The position numbers and the translations under genes were made by a program. Under the pieces are notes generated by a model. It searched no databases. It was not told where the DNA came from and saw only the letters and a list, made by a program, of their open reading frames with translations. DNA of 64,000 bases, taken from contig RFFP01000017.1 in NCBI GenBank assembly GCA_003696155.1, positions 104,202 through 168,201 on the forward strand. Reading direction: 5' to 3'. This document shows, piece by piece, positions 20,147 to 30,942 of this stretch (its first letter is position 1; the number at the start of each line of letters is the position of its first letter). This stretch comes from Acidobacteriota bacterium (GTDB lineage: Bacteria; Aquificota; Aquificia; Aquificales; Aquificaceae).

Positions 20147-20874
20147 AGCTCCTCTATCAGTACTGCCCTCTTCTCAAGACAGTGTATGACCTTTGAAGCC
20201 TCCTTTTTCCTCACAAAATAAACCCTACCGCCTAAGGCTACTCCAAACTCCTTCATAGGTTTGATCCTTACGTAGCCTATACTCTTACCTGCCACATAGC
20301 CAGTTATATAATCTGGGTCATCGCTCCAACATAACTCCGCTATTACACCGCAATAGAGGTTTTTAGTGGCTAAGGCCAAGGCATCCAAAAGCCTCTCTCT
20401 ATATTCCTTCTTTATACCCCTCTTCATTAGCAAACTCTTTATATGCTTTCTATCCTCCCAGTCAAACCTTATCGTCCTTATCCCCTTCTCCTGGTTGGGC
20501 TCAAGCCTCTCACCCGTACTTATATCCATAAGCACAGCACCCCTCATATTGCCACCCTTCGGGCTGGGCCCTCTCCTTAAGAGCTCTAAAGCCTTATATG
20601 CCAAGCCTTCAGGCACCCCTTCCTCCATAAGTTTCTTTACCGCAAAGCTGTGGGCTTCCTCTACGGTTTTGAAGTCAAAACTGTATATGGGTAGGGCTTT
20701 TTCTATTCTTTCTAACTCTTGAAGCTCTTCTATAGTTAGCACTATCGTATCATATTGCTTTGGCCTTTTTAGAAGTTCCTTTACTGTTTTCTCAAGGTCT
20801 TGCTTTAACACTATCCTTTCCGCACCGGAGACGTGCTTCCCCTGAAGCTCAGCCCTCATACGTACGCTAATCAT
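20143..20874 (-). CDS. bioW: 6-carboxyhexanoate--CoA ligase (pimeloyl-CoA synthetase)
   Basis: SVRMRAELQGKHVSGAERIV N-terminal signature, RRGPSPKGGNMRGAVLMDISTGERLEP, GYVAGKSIGYVRIKPMKE. Confidence 0.85.
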   Translation of the reverse strand: MISVRMRAELQGKHVSGAERIVLKQDLEKTVKELLKRPKQYDTIVLTIEELQELERIEKALPIYSFDFKTVEEAHSFAVKKLMEEGVPEGLAYKALELLRRGPSPKGGNMRGAVLMDISTGERLEPNQEKGIRTIRFDWEDRKHIKSLLMKRGIKKEYRERLLDALALATKNLYCGVIAELCWSDDPDYITGYVAGKSIGYVRIKPMKEFGVALGGRVYFVRKKEASKVIHCLEKRAVLIEEL

Positions 20875-21736
20875 AGACCCTCCAAAACCTAAAGCCTCTC
20901 TTAAGAATCGTAAGTAGATTTCTGAAAGACAAAAGCAGGCGTGGCTCTCTCTTTAAAGCCTCTGCAACCAAGCCCCAGCCCTTCCCTAGGTCCCCGAACC
21001 TTAGGCATACATCTCCTACGTGAAAAAGAAAATAGGGCAGATACTTCTCTTCTATTCTATCCCTGTAGTCTTGGTATACTTTGATGGTGCCCCGGTAGAG
21101 CCTTGAACTTTTGCTGGTCCTTGACACATGTTCCCTTATATAAACCGTGTTATGGTCAAGGACTTTTATCTTATAACCCATTAAGATGGCCCTTAGAAAA
21201 ACCTCCCAATCCTCCCTTAGCATGTACTCATCCTTATAAGGCAGAAAGTAATCCCTTTTAAAGGCGGTGGCGGAAGGATAGCCCAAGAGCCCAGAGAAGG
21301 CTATAAGGAAAGGGTTCTTAGGTATGCTCTTTTTAGATACCCTTTTAATCCTACCTTTGCTGTCTATTGTGGTACGTGGAAAGGTGTAAACCATGTATGA
21401 GTCTCCCCAGTTTTCCATAGTCCTTTCCACGTGCTCTCTTGCCCAGAGGTCATCGTGGTCAAGAAAGAAAACATAATCACCCCTTGAAAGCTCAAAGCCC
21501 CTATTCCTTGAGTAGCATCTTTCCATGTTCTTATGGTTCCTGTGGTACTTTATCAAGCTTCCAAAGTGCTCCTTAAGGAGCTCTGGCGTGCGATCTTCAG
21601 AGCAGTCATCCACCACAACTATCTCATCCACCTTAAGGCTTTGGTTTAAGACAGACTCTACCGCTTGAACTACATACTCCTCACCGTTATATACAGGTAT
21701 TACAACGCTTATCATCCTTGGCAAGTTCCAATTCAA
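20867..21736 (-). CDS. Glycosyltransferase family 2
   Basis: SVVIPVYNGEEYVVQAVESVLNQS, VVDDCSEDRT, FFLDHDDLW. Confidence 0.88.
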   Translation of the reverse strand: MNWNLPRMISVVIPVYNGEEYVVQAVESVLNQSLKVDEIVVVDDCSEDRTPELLKEHFGSLIKYHRNHKNMERCYSRNRGFELSRGDYVFFLDHDDLWAREHVERTMENWGDSYMVYTFPRTTIDSKGRIKRVSKKSIPKNPFLIAFSGLLGYPSATAFKRDYFLPYKDEYMLREDWEVFLRAILMGYKIKVLDHNTVYIREHVSRTSKSSRLYRGTIKVYQDYRDRIEEKYLPYFLFHVGDVCLRFGDLGKGWGLVAEALKREPRLLLSFRNLLTILKRGFRFWRVYD

Positions 21737-22451
21737 GTAAGAACTTGTACTTTAAAAAGGTGTATATGAAGGCTGAGACTGCCACAAGGAAGCCCCTGAC
21801 GCCGTCCAAAAAACCAAGCTGTACAAAATAGACTTTAAAGAAGCTCCAGAGGGGATTAAAAACTAGTTTGTAAAGCCTGAACTTTTCTCCTCCTTTATGC
21901 TTTAAACTTGCCATCTTGTGAGCGTACATTAGTGTCTTTTCGTATTGGTCCATAAGGTTCCTGTAGGAGTAGTGATAGAGGTCACCCTTGATTTTTCCTA
22001 CAGGGCCTTCAAAGATCGCTCGCTCGTGGATCTCCCCTTCAAACCTCACCCTACCCCTTTCAAAGAGCCTCACTCTCCACTCTGGATACCAGGCATATTT
22101 TAGAAACCTTCCGAGGTAATAGGTTCTCCTTGAGACCATATAGACCTTGTGTTTTGGTGCTTTGATTGTATGTCTTATACTTTCTGCCAACTCGTGGGAG
22201 ACCTCCTCATCCGCATCCAATACAAGTACCCAATCCCCCGAGCAGAGACCTATCCCATAGTTTAGCTGGTTTGGATATCCCTCCCACTCTTTAAAAAACA
22301 CCTTAGCACCAAGACTTTTGGCAATCTCTACCGTTCTATCGGTTGAGCCTGAGTCTACCACCACTATCTCATTAGCAAGGCCTTTTACGCTCCTTATTGC
22401 CCTCCCAATGCTTTCCTCTTCGTTCTTAGCACGTATAAGTACGGAGAGCAT
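21687..22451 (-). CDS. Glycosyltransferase family 2 (LPS-core type)
   Basis: SVLIRAKNEEESIGRAIRSVKGLANEIVVVDSGSTDRT, VLDADEEVS. Confidence 0.88.
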   Translation of the reverse strand: MLSVLIRAKNEEESIGRAIRSVKGLANEIVVVDSGSTDRTVEIAKSLGAKVFFKEWEGYPNQLNYGIGLCSGDWVLVLDADEEVSHELAESIRHTIKAPKHKVYMVSRRTYYLGRFLKYAWYPEWRVRLFERGRVRFEGEIHERAIFEGPVGKIKGDLYHYSYRNLMDQYEKTLMYAHKMASLKHKGGEKFRLYKLVFNPLWSFFKVYFVQLGFLDGVRGFLVAVSAFIYTFLKYKFLLELELAKDDKRCNTCI

Positions 22452-22473
22452 TTCAGGCTTATAATTATAAACT

Positions 22474-24789
22474 ATGAGAAAATTGAAAGTTCAGGATGTG
22501 GCCAAAGAATTGGGAGTGCCAGTAAAGAAGGTAAGGGACGTATTAAAGGAATGGGGAATAGAAAAGGGGAATTTTGCCATTCTTGATGAAGAAGAGCTCC
22601 AGATAATATACGACCATCTTAGGACAACCACACAGCCCGAAGAACATGAAGAAGTTCAGACTCTAACCCAAGAAAGTCCAAGGGCGGAGTTGAAAACCGA
22701 GGAGAAGGCCATACCTCAAAGAGAGGAAAAAAAGCATAAAGAAGAAAAACTGAAGGAAAAGAAGCCTCATGAACGCGTGGAGAAGACAAAACAGACAGAG
22801 CAACCTTACAAACCCAAGAGGGAAGAGAAGGAAAAGCCTAGAAGGGTAGAGGAAAGAAGACCCTTTGTACCTCCAAGAATACCCGCACCACCACCTGCAC
22901 CCCCACCCAGGGAGCAGAAGATAGAGGAAAAAAAGGAGGCTCCCAAACCAAAGAGTAAACTAACAAAAGAAGAGGAGCAAATACTTAAAAAACTTGAACA
23001 GCAGATAAAGAAGGAAAAAAGGGAAGAGAAGGAAGAAGAGGTAAAGATTGTCCAAATACCCCAGGTGATAACCGTTAGAGAGCTTGCGGATATGCTAAGG
23101 GTGCCACCTAACCAGATAATGGCGGACCTTCTCAAAAGGGGTATGCTGGCAACCATAAACCAGACGGTTCCACCACAGATGGCAGTAGAGATAGCAGAAT
23201 CCCTCGGATTTCTTGCGGAAATAAAGCCCCAAGAGGAGATAAAGGAAGAGGAGGAAGTGGTAGAGGAAGGGGAGAGGCTAGAACTTAGACCCCCTGTAGT
23301 CGTGGTTATGGGGCACGTAGACCATGGGAAAACAACCCTACTGGATACGATAAGAAAGACTAAGGTTGCAGAGAGGGAGAAAGGTGGTATAACCCAGCAT
23401 ATAGGAGCGTCCGTTGTGGAGATGCCCGATGGAAGGAGGATAACCTTCTTGGACACACCCGGTCACGAAGCCTTTACTTCCTTAAGGGCAAGAGGTGCTC
23501 AGGTTACAGATATAGCGGTGCTTGTTGTTGCTGCAGACGATGGTGTAATGCCTCAAACCGTTGAAGCTATAAATCACGCTAAGGCTTTCAATGTACCCAT
23601 AATAGTAGCGGTCAACAAGATAGACAAACCCGGTGCAGACCCTCAGAAGGTGAGGAGAGAGCTCTCAGAGCTCGGTCTGATACCGGAAGAGTGGGGGGGT
23701 GATACTATATTTGTGGACGTGTCTGCGAAGACGGGCCAGAATGTGGAGAGTTTACTTGAATACATACTTCTGCTTTCAGAAATGCTTGAACTTAAGGCAA
23801 ATCCTCACAAAAGTGCAAAGGGTACCATTGTGGAATCCAAGCTGGACAAGCAGAGAGGACCCGTTGCTACTGTTCTTGTCCAGGAGGGCACTTTGAAGTT
23901 GGGAGATATCTTTGTGGCTGGCACCACCTATGGACGTGTAAGGGCCATGTTTGATGATAGGGGTAGGAGGTTAAAATCTGCGGGACCTTCCATACCCGTG
24001 GAGGTTTTGGGTTTTGAAGAGCTCCCCATGGCAGGTGACCAGTTCAAAGTTGTAGAGGACGAGAGGAAGGCTAGGGAGATGGCTCAGCTGAGGAAGATGA
24101 GAAAGGAGCAGATGGAAAAGGTTTCAAAGGGTATGGTTCTTGAGGAAGTGTTCAAAAAGATACAAGAGGGAGAAATAAAGGAGCTAAAGCTCATAGTAAA
24201 GACGGACACAGTAGGCTCCTTAGAAGCTCTGAAGAAATCGCTGGGAGAACTATCTACGCCTGAAGTTTCCATAAAGATAATCCATGGGGACGTAGGTGGT
24301 ATAACGGAAAACGATGTCATGCTTGCAAAGGCAAGCAATGCTATTATAATAGGCTTCAACACAAGGCCGGACATAAAGGCGAGGGAAATCGCAGAAAGGG
24401 AGAAGGTAGATATAAAACTTTACAGCATCATATATGAGGTGGTCGACGATGTGAAAAAAGCCCTTAGGGGTATGTTAAAGCCTGTGGAAAAAGAGGTGGT
24501 TCATGGCTCTGCAGAGGTCAGGGCTACCTTTAAGATAAAGGGTGCTGGAACGGTAGCAGGATGTTACGTGCTTGAGGGTAAGATTCTGAGGAACGCAAAG
24601 GCAAGGCTTATAAGAAACGGTGTGGTTATATTCGATGGAAGGATTGAAGGTCTTAAGAGGTATAAAGAGGATGTGCAGGAGGTTGCCAAGGGCTTTGAGT
24701 GCGGTATAAAACTGAAGGATTACAACGACGTAAAGGTGGGTGATGTTATAGAATGCTACGAAATAAAATTGGAAGCACCACAAGCATAG
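22474..24789 (+). CDS. infB: Translation initiation factor IF-2
   Basis: [58 protein letters not shown]. Confidence 0.98.
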   Translation: MRKLKVQDVAKELGVPVKKVRDVLKEWGIEKGNFAILDEEELQIIYDHLRTTTQPEEHEEVQTLTQESPRAELKTEEKAIPQREEKKHKEEKLKEKKPHERVEKTKQTEQPYKPKREEKEKPRRVEERRPFVPPRIPAPPPAPPPREQKIEEKKEAPKPKSKLTKEEEQILKKLEQQIKKEKREEKEEEVKIVQIPQVITVRELADMLRVPPNQIMADLLKRGMLATINQTVPPQMAVEIAESLGFLAEIKPQEEIKEEEEVVEEGERLELRPPVVVVMGHVDHGKTTLLDTIRKTKVAEREKGGITQHIGASVVEMPDGRRITFLDTPGHEAFTSLRARGAQVTDIAVLVVAADDGVMPQTVEAINHAKAFNVPIIVAVNKIDKPGADPQKVRRELSELGLIPEEWGGDTIFVDVSAKTGQNVESLLEYILLLSEMLELKANPHKSAKGTIVESKLDKQRGPVATVLVQEGTLKLGDIFVAGTTYGRVRAMFDDRGRRLKSAGPSIPVEVLGFEELPMAGDQFKVVEDERKAREMAQLRKMRKEQMEKVSKGMVLEEVFKKIQEGEIKELKLIVKTDTVGSLEALKKSLGELSTPEVSIKIIHGDVGGITENDVMLAKASNAIIIGFNTRPDIKAREIAEREKVDIKLYSIIYEVVDDVKKALRGMLKPVEKEVVHGSAEVRATFKIKGAGTVAGCYVLEGKILRNAKARLIRNGVVIFDGRIEGLKRYKEDVQEVAKGFECGIKLKDYNDVKVGDVIECYEIKLEAPQA

Positions 24790-25412
24790 CGGTAAACGAG
24801 ATATATCCCACCATACAGGGAGAAGGTTTACTCTTGGGAAAGCCAAGCCTTTTTATAAGGCTGCAGGGTTGTAACCTGAGATGCCCATGGTGCGACCAAC
24901 CATCAGCCTTGGCCTTTAAGGAAGGTAATTTAGACCTTGAGGAGCTCCTCCAGAAGGTAAAAGAGTACCCACACCGGCATGTGGTGATAACAGGAGGTGA
25001 ACCCTTCCTGCAGGATGGTCTCTCTATTTTGGTTAAGAACCTTCTTGAACTTGAAAGGTCTGTCCAGATAGAAACTAACGGCACCCTTTGGCAGCGGGAG
25101 ATGGAAGAGATTGTAGATAAACCACTTCACATAACATGCTCTCCCAAGGGTGAAGTGGATTGGTATGTACATCCTAAGATACTTCAGTACGCATCTGAGC
25201 TTAAGTTTGTTGTAGACCAACATCTTACCTTTGACGTCATCCTAAGAGAAAACTTTAGAAAACTCCTAGAGGAGGATAGGGTAGTATTACAGCCTGAGGG
25301 TAATAAGGCGTTCTTCTTAAAAAAATCCCTCCAAATGCAGGAAAGGCTACTAGGACTTGGCTATCAGGTTAGGGTAATACCTCAGATGCATAAACTCCTT
25401 GGGTTAAAGTGA
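24753..25412 (+). CDS. queE: 7-carboxy-7-deazaguanine synthase (radical SAM)
   Basis: [45 protein letters not shown]. Confidence 0.92.
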   Translation: MLRNKIGSTTSIAVNEIYPTIQGEGLLLGKPSLFIRLQGCNLRCPWCDQPSALAFKEGNLDLEELLQKVKEYPHRHVVITGGEPFLQDGLSILVKNLLELERSVQIETNGTLWQREMEEIVDKPLHITCSPKGEVDWYVHPKILQYASELKFVVDQHLTFDVILRENFRKLLEEDRVVLQPEGNKAFFLKKSLQMQERLLGLGYQVRVIPQMHKLLGLK

Positions 25413-26577
25413 CTTTTCGCATTTCTGGGAAGAAGTACTGAACTATGGATTCGTAAAGAGCTTTTGCAAACCTGTCCTGAAAATCCGCATTTGACATAAG
25501 TAAGGCTTCCTTCGGATTGGTTATAAAACCCGTCTCTATAAGAAGGGATGGTATGCCCGGGGTCTTGAGCACCGCAAAGCCAGCCCTTTGAATACCCTTG
25601 AATTCCACATCCCTTCCCAACTTACCTGAAAGAATACTTGCCACCTTTTTACCAAAGGACAGGCTTTCGTATAGGGTCACGTCCATGGCAAGGTCTGCAA
25701 GGACGATACGGGCACTGTTTGGTATATCTGAGGTCCCAAGCACGAGCTTGGCATAGCTGTCGCTATCTATAATATGTTGTTTTTTCCTGTTTGCAGACTC
25801 AGAAGATATGGCAAAAACCATAGTACCACTTGCGTGAGAAGATATGCCACGGGGTGAGGCGTTAGCATGTATGCTTATAAACAGGTCCGCTCTATTTTTT
25901 AGGGCCATGTTAGCCCTCTGATTAAGAGGGACAAACACATCTTCCCTTCTTGTCATTATGACCCTAAACCTTCCGTCCTTTTCTAAGTACTCTGCAAGCC
26001 TCTGTGCTATTGCCAAGTTTATATCCTTCTCCCTTACACCCATGAAACCTATGGCTCCGGGGTCGTGTCCACCGTGCCCCGCATCTACTACCACAGTTCT
26101 TCTTTGAGTTAAAACTGTCTTACCCATAACCTCGTTTATCAACTTACCCCCTTCCTCCACGTGCATACCCCTTAGAAGTTTTATAAAGCTTGGGTCAACT
26201 ATGGCTAGGAGGTCCTCATCCTCTTCCCTTCTTTTTTTACCCTCTCCTCTGTAGATGTCTATAACTATCCTAAAGGGTTCCTGCAGTGAGAAGGCTTTGA
26301 CATACTCAAAGTCTCCTTCCAAGACCACCCTTGTGACCCATGGGTGTTTTCCAACTCTACCCTTTACTGCCGTGGGCAGGCTCACATCTACTCGCGCTGT
26401 AATGTCTACAACTATCCGCTTTGGATTTTCCAAGGTGAAAACCTTATAGTCATGCTTCTCTTCAAACTGGAAGACTATACGCTCCTTGTCTGGGTACTTA
26501 CCAAACCTTACGGCTACCGTTTGGGAGAAGGCAAAGCCTATCAGAAGGCTAAAAATTACCAAAATCTTCGGGAACAT
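25369..26577 (-). CDS. N-acetylmuramoyl-L-alanine amidase with AMIN domain
   Basis: VVVDAGHGGHDPGAIGFMGVREKDINLAIA, SIHANAS, LIETGFITNPKE. Start chosen at MFPKILVIFSLL. Confidence 0.9.
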   Translation of the reverse strand: MFPKILVIFSLLIGFAFSQTVAVRFGKYPDKERIVFQFEEKHDYKVFTLENPKRIVVDITARVDVSLPTAVKGRVGKHPWVTRVVLEGDFEYVKAFSLQEPFRIVIDIYRGEGKKRREEDEDLLAIVDPSFIKLLRGMHVEEGGKLINEVMGKTVLTQRRTVVVDAGHGGHDPGAIGFMGVREKDINLAIAQRLAEYLEKDGRFRVIMTRREDVFVPLNQRANMALKNRADLFISIHANASPRGISSHASGTMVFAISSESANRKKQHIIDSDSYAKLVLGTSDIPNSARIVLADLAMDVTLYESLSFGKKVASILSGKLGRDVEFKGIQRAGFAVLKTPGIPSLLIETGFITNPKEALLMSNADFQDRFAKALYESIVQYFFPEMRKVTLTQGVYASEVLP

Positions 26578-28198
26578 GGACCTCCTCCTCCACCTCCTGA
26601 GGTCTCGTCGCCCATGCGGGTTTTGGAAACCTAACCACAAGAGGGCTTGGTATATCTGGCTGATACATTATCATAGTACCTTTCTTTAACATTATAGCCC
26701 TATGTTTGAAGTTACCCGTTAAAAACTCATATTCCTTGCTTAAAACTTCACTGGAGTCCATCCTGCCTAGCACCTTCAAAGCCGAGTTTGCAACGACCCT
26801 CTTCTCCACCTCGCTTGCCGTCTGCTGTGCACCTATGAGTATCACGCCTAAGCTCCTTCCCCTTTCTGCAATATCGAGCACCACGTCTTTTATGGGGCTC
26901 CACCCATCCTTCGGTGCATACTTGTTAAGTTCGTCAAGAACCACGAAGATTTTAGGGTAGGGTTTACCCCTATTTTCCTTTTCTTTAAATATCCTCTTTA
27001 ACAGCGTACCAACTACGAACATCTTGCCTATGCTATGAAGTCCACTTATATCGACCACGGAAAGCCTGTTATCCTCCCACCTTATGGGGCTTGAGCCTTC
27101 ACGCACAAGTCTCCCCACATACTGACGAGCTCTGCTAAACCTTCTGAGGAAAGCGTAGGCTGTCTGGAGATGGGCATCTCCGAACCAGTTTCTGTAAAGC
27201 TCAGAGTTCTTGTTTTGCTCCTTGTCTTTTATTGCCTCTTCGAGGAAATCCTCAAGGTCTTTCAGGGAAGATATATCCTTTCCGTAATCGTCTATGAGCC
27301 TACTCGGTGGGCTTGAATGGGTGAGGCCGTAAAGCTTGTTGGCTATGCGGTCTATTACATAGTGTATGTTGGACATACCCTCCTCACCCTCTGCAAACAT
27401 AAACCTTATCAAACCCTCTTCCGCAAACTCCCTCATGCTCCAATAGAAGGGTACAACCCTTTCATCTACCCTTTCGCAGTCTGGAAGGTTAGGACTATGG
27501 GTAGAAGGTGGCACGTAGAAGGTCACGTTCTTAAAGGGTTGAGGCTCTAGACCCATTTTCTTATAAACCTTCTTGCTATCCTCATCCAAGACCTTGTTTT
27601 TCTTGTCTAGCCAGAGAAGGTCTTTACCCTTTACGTTAAACACAATACCATGAACCCTGTCCCTGTCCCTTGCTGTTTCTAAGATGGAGTAAAGCAGAAA
27701 GAGAGCATAAGATGTTTTTGTAGCTATGCCAGACATGCCAGATATGCTCACATGGGCACCCTCTACACCGTTTATAAAGTGATAGTTTACGTAAACCGTA
27801 TTACCGTTTCTATCCATGCCTGCGGGAATCTTCTCCTTCATCTGGTCATAGTAGAGGGCCTTTTCAAAGTCCATACCTACAGCCTTATAGACGGTATCAC
27901 CGGGGTTGGGTGGTGCAAAAACCTCAGGCTCTATGCGAGTTATGTTCACCTTCGCCGTGTAGGCTATGTTAACCGGTATCACGCCCTGGCTCACGAGGTG
28001 AGCGTCGTAAACGTAGTCCGCACCCTCTAAAAACTTGTTTACTTCGCTCACCACACCGTAGAACTTGACCCTCAATCCTCCTATAGAACTCTCCACACAG
28101 ACAAAATCGTCAAGCTGAACCACCTTACCTTCTTCTACTCCCACCCAAAACTCCAAAGGACTTATGGGCTTTGTCCCCAACACTATCCCCAATCTCAT
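26549..28198 (-). CDS. HerA-like / DUF87 ATP-binding protein
   Basis: SGMSGIATKTSYALFLLYSIL P-loop-like segment, FVVLDELNKYAP, VILIGAQQTASEVEKRV. Confidence 0.75.
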   Translation of the reverse strand: MRLGIVLGTKPISPLEFWVGVEEGKVVQLDDFVCVESSIGGLRVKFYGVVSEVNKFLEGADYVYDAHLVSQGVIPVNIAYTAKVNITRIEPEVFAPPNPGDTVYKAVGMDFEKALYYDQMKEKIPAGMDRNGNTVYVNYHFINGVEGAHVSISGMSGIATKTSYALFLLYSILETARDRDRVHGIVFNVKGKDLLWLDKKNKVLDEDSKKVYKKMGLEPQPFKNVTFYVPPSTHSPNLPDCERVDERVVPFYWSMREFAEEGLIRFMFAEGEEGMSNIHYVIDRIANKLYGLTHSSPPSRLIDDYGKDISSLKDLEDFLEEAIKDKEQNKNSELYRNWFGDAHLQTAYAFLRRFSRARQYVGRLVREGSSPIRWEDNRLSVVDISGLHSIGKMFVVGTLLKRIFKEKENRGKPYPKIFVVLDELNKYAPKDGWSPIKDVVLDIAERGRSLGVILIGAQQTASEVEKRVVANSALKVLGRMDSSEVLSKEYEFLTGNFKHRAIMLKKGTMIMYQPDIPSPLVVRFPKPAWATRPQEVEEEVHVPEDFGNF

Positions 28199-28213
28199 GC
28201 TTAAAAATATAAA

Positions 28214-29125
28214 CTACTTGTCGTATATGTCTTTAAGAATTTCCTCTCCGCCCCTTTTTAGGAGCTCTCCTGCTAACCTTTTCCCCAACTCCTGAGGTTC
28301 CTCCGGTTTTCCGACCTCACAGCCTTCTATGAACCTTACTCCTTCAAGGTCAGATAAAAAGCCCCTTATAAGGAGTTTATCCCCTTCAAGCCATGCGTAG
28401 GCACCTATAGGAACTTGACAGCCACCCTGTAGCTCTTTTAGAAAGGACCTTTCACACTCTGCCCTTATCCTGCTCTCCTGATGATTAAGGAAGCTTACAG
28501 TATTTAGCACATCCTCGTCACCTTCCCTTATCTCTATAGCTAAGCTACCCTGACCCACGGCGGGCACAAAATCCTCAAGGACCTGAGCTATCCTCCCTTC
28601 AAGCTCCATCCTTTTAACACCTGCATAGGCAAGGATTATGGCATGGTACCTTCCTTCCTCTAGCTTTCTAAGCCTTGTGTCCACATTGCCCCTGAGGACC
28701 TCCACCTTTAGGTCAGGTCTTTTTCTCCTTATCTGTACCTGCCGGCGCAGGGATGATGTGCCAACTAGCGCACCTTCTGGGAGTTCTTCAAGTTTTTCTC
28801 CTCCTCTTGATATAAGCACATCAAAGGGGCTCTCTCTCTCCGTTATGGCACCCAAGGTAAGACCTTTTGGGAGCTCCATGGGAACGTCTTTAAGAGAATG
28901 AACCGCAAGGTCTATCTCTTTCCTTAAAAGAGCCTCCTCTATCTCCTTTACAAAGAGACCCTTACCCCCAATCTTTGCCAAGGGGGCATCCAAGATCTTG
29001 TCTCCTGAGGTGGTTATGAGTACAAGCTCAACGCTGTGGCCTTTCTTTTCTAGCTCTTCCTTTACAAAATTTGCCTGCCAGAGGGCTAACTTGCTTTTGC
29101 GTGTACCTATGCGCAGGTGCATCAC
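28214..29125 (-). CDS. hemC: Hydroxymethylbilane synthase
   Basis: [48 protein letters not shown]. Confidence 0.96.
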   Translation of the reverse strand: MMHLRIGTRKSKLALWQANFVKEELEKKGHSVELVLITTSGDKILDAPLAKIGGKGLFVKEIEEALLRKEIDLAVHSLKDVPMELPKGLTLGAITERESPFDVLISRGGEKLEELPEGALVGTSSLRRQVQIRRKRPDLKVEVLRGNVDTRLRKLEEGRYHAIILAYAGVKRMELEGRIAQVLEDFVPAVGQGSLAIEIREGDEDVLNTVSFLNHQESRIRAECERSFLKELQGGCQVPIGAYAWLEGDKLLIRGFLSDLEGVRFIEGCEVGKPEEPQELGKRLAGELLKRGGEEILKDIYDK

Positions 29126-30918
29126 TCAACTACCTTTATATGCACATCCTTTAGCTGTTTTGGCTCTACGTAGTCTGGAGCTCCTGTAAGTGGGCATATG
29201 CCCTTCTGGGTCTTTGGAAAGGCTATGACATCCCTTATGGAGTCAAGACCCCTCATTATGGCTATTAGCCTATCAAGACCGAAGGCAAGCCCTCCGTGGG
29301 GTGGAGCTCCAAACTGCAAAGCCCTAAGAAGAAAGCCAAATTTCTCCTCCGCCTCCACCTTGCCTATCTCAAGGAGTTTGAAGATGAGTTCTTGGAGGTC
29401 TCTTCTGTGTATGCGTATGGAGCCACCACCTACCTCATAGCCGTTTATAACAAGGTCATAAGCTCTTGCCCTTACAGAGTGCAAGAGTTTCTTTTTCTCC
29501 TCCAGACTCTCAACCTTGAGAGCCTCTTCAATGAGGGGTATGTCCTCCTCCCTTGGGGAAGTAAAGGGATGGTGCAATGAGACGAACCTCTTTTCTTCCT
29601 CATCCCATTCAACCAGTGGAAAATCCACAACCCAAAGAAGGTCAAACTTACTTTGGTCTATAAGCCCATACTTCTTTCCTATGTGAAGCCTGAGATTGCC
29701 CAGTATTTTGTACACCATATCTTTGCTGTCCGCTGAAAAGAAGAGCACATCTCCAGCCTTTGCGTCCATGGTCTTCAGGAGCTCTTTTGTCTCCCTTTCG
29801 GTGAAAAACTTTACTATGGGTGAGTTTAGCTTTCCATCCGCCTCCACCTTTATCCAAGCAAGACCTTTGGCACCCAAGGTCTGTACGAACTGGGTAAGCT
29901 CGTCTATCTCCTTCCTTGAAAGGTTTGAGCCTTTAAAGTTTATAGCTTTTACCGCACCGTTATTTTCTAATGCCTCTCTGAAAACCCTAAACTGGGTATC
30001 TTTGAATACATGGCTCAGGTCTATAAGCTCAAGACCGAAGCGTCTGTCTGGCTTGTCAGAACCGTAGCGCTCCATAACCTCCCCGTATGAGAGTCTGTCA
30101 AAGGGCCTTTTCAGCTCCAAACCGAGGAGCTCTTTAAAGAGATCACATATGAGCTCTTCGCTAAATGCTATTACATCCTCCTCATCCACAAAGGAGAGCT
30201 CAAAGTCTACCTGTGTAAACTCGGGCTGACGGTCAGCCCTCAGGTCCTCGTCCCTTAAACACTTGACTATCTGAAAGTAGCGATCAAAACCCGCGACCAT
30301 GAGTATCTGTTTAAAAAGCTGAGGGGACTGAGGTAAGGCATAGAACTTACCAGGGTGGAGCCTCGAGGGTACAAGAAAGTCCCTAGCACCCTCAGGCGTG
30401 GACTTGGTAAGGAAGGGGGTCTCCACCTCTACAAAGCCATGTCTTAAAAAGACCCTTCTTATAACCTGATAGGCCTTGTGTCTAAACAGGATGTTCTCCC
30501 TCATACTCTCCCTTCTTAGGTCCAGATAGCGGTGATTTAGCTTTATCTCCTCAGATACGGGCGTCTCCTCGTCCACGGGAAAGGGCAGGGCTTCAGAAGA
30601 ATTTAAAAGTTCTATCCTGTCTATGACCACCTCAAAGTTTCCCGTTTTAAGCCTTGGGTTTTCCGTGCCTTGCGGTCTTCTTCTTACTGTTCCCCTTATG
30701 GCGACCACGTACTCGGACCTTAAACTGTCCGCAAGCTCGTAAGCCTCGGGGTTTATCCTCTCTTCAACTACACACTGAACTATACCCTCTCTGTCTCTGA
30801 GGTCTACAAAGACCACACCTCCGTGGTTTCTAACCCTGTGCACCCAACCGCATAAGGAAACTTCTTTCCCAAGGTGGTCTTCTGAAATTTCTCCGCAGTA
30901 AAGAGTTCTCTTTAGCAT
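29122..30918 (-). CDS. aspS: Aspartyl-tRNA synthetase
   Basis: [46 protein letters not shown]-type motif 2, [12 protein letters not shown]. Confidence 0.96.
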   Translation of the reverse strand: MLKRTLYCGEISEDHLGKEVSLCGWVHRVRNHGGVVFVDLRDREGIVQCVVEERINPEAYELADSLRSEYVVAIRGTVRRRPQGTENPRLKTGNFEVVIDRIELLNSSEALPFPVDEETPVSEEIKLNHRYLDLRRESMRENILFRHKAYQVIRRVFLRHGFVEVETPFLTKSTPEGARDFLVPSRLHPGKFYALPQSPQLFKQILMVAGFDRYFQIVKCLRDEDLRADRQPEFTQVDFELSFVDEEDVIAFSEELICDLFKELLGLELKRPFDRLSYGEVMERYGSDKPDRRFGLELIDLSHVFKDTQFRVFREALENNGAVKAINFKGSNLSRKEIDELTQFVQTLGAKGLAWIKVEADGKLNSPIVKFFTERETKELLKTMDAKAGDVLFFSADSKDMVYKILGNLRLHIGKKYGLIDQSKFDLLWVVDFPLVEWDEEEKRFVSLHHPFTSPREEDIPLIEEALKVESLEEKKKLLHSVRARAYDLVINGYEVGGGSIRIHRRDLQELIFKLLEIGKVEAEEKFGFLLRALQFGAPPHGGLAFGLDRLIAIMRGLDSIRDVIAFPKTQKGICPLTGAPDYVEPKQLKDVHIKVVE

Positions 30919-30942
30919 GGGCTAATATTTTACTTTCTTTCT

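Noticed and set aside
22806-23456. 216-aa antisense ORF in infB
   Set aside because: Ser-rich antisense frame lying fully inside a confident gene; same logic applied to other antisense ORFs in ftsA, ftsZ, aspS, alaS and htrA.
26549-28198. HerA-like ATPase as part of a defence system
   Set aside because: It sits among core genes (amidase, hemC) with no NurA, SIR2 or other defence partner nearby; a housekeeping DNA-processing role is more likely.
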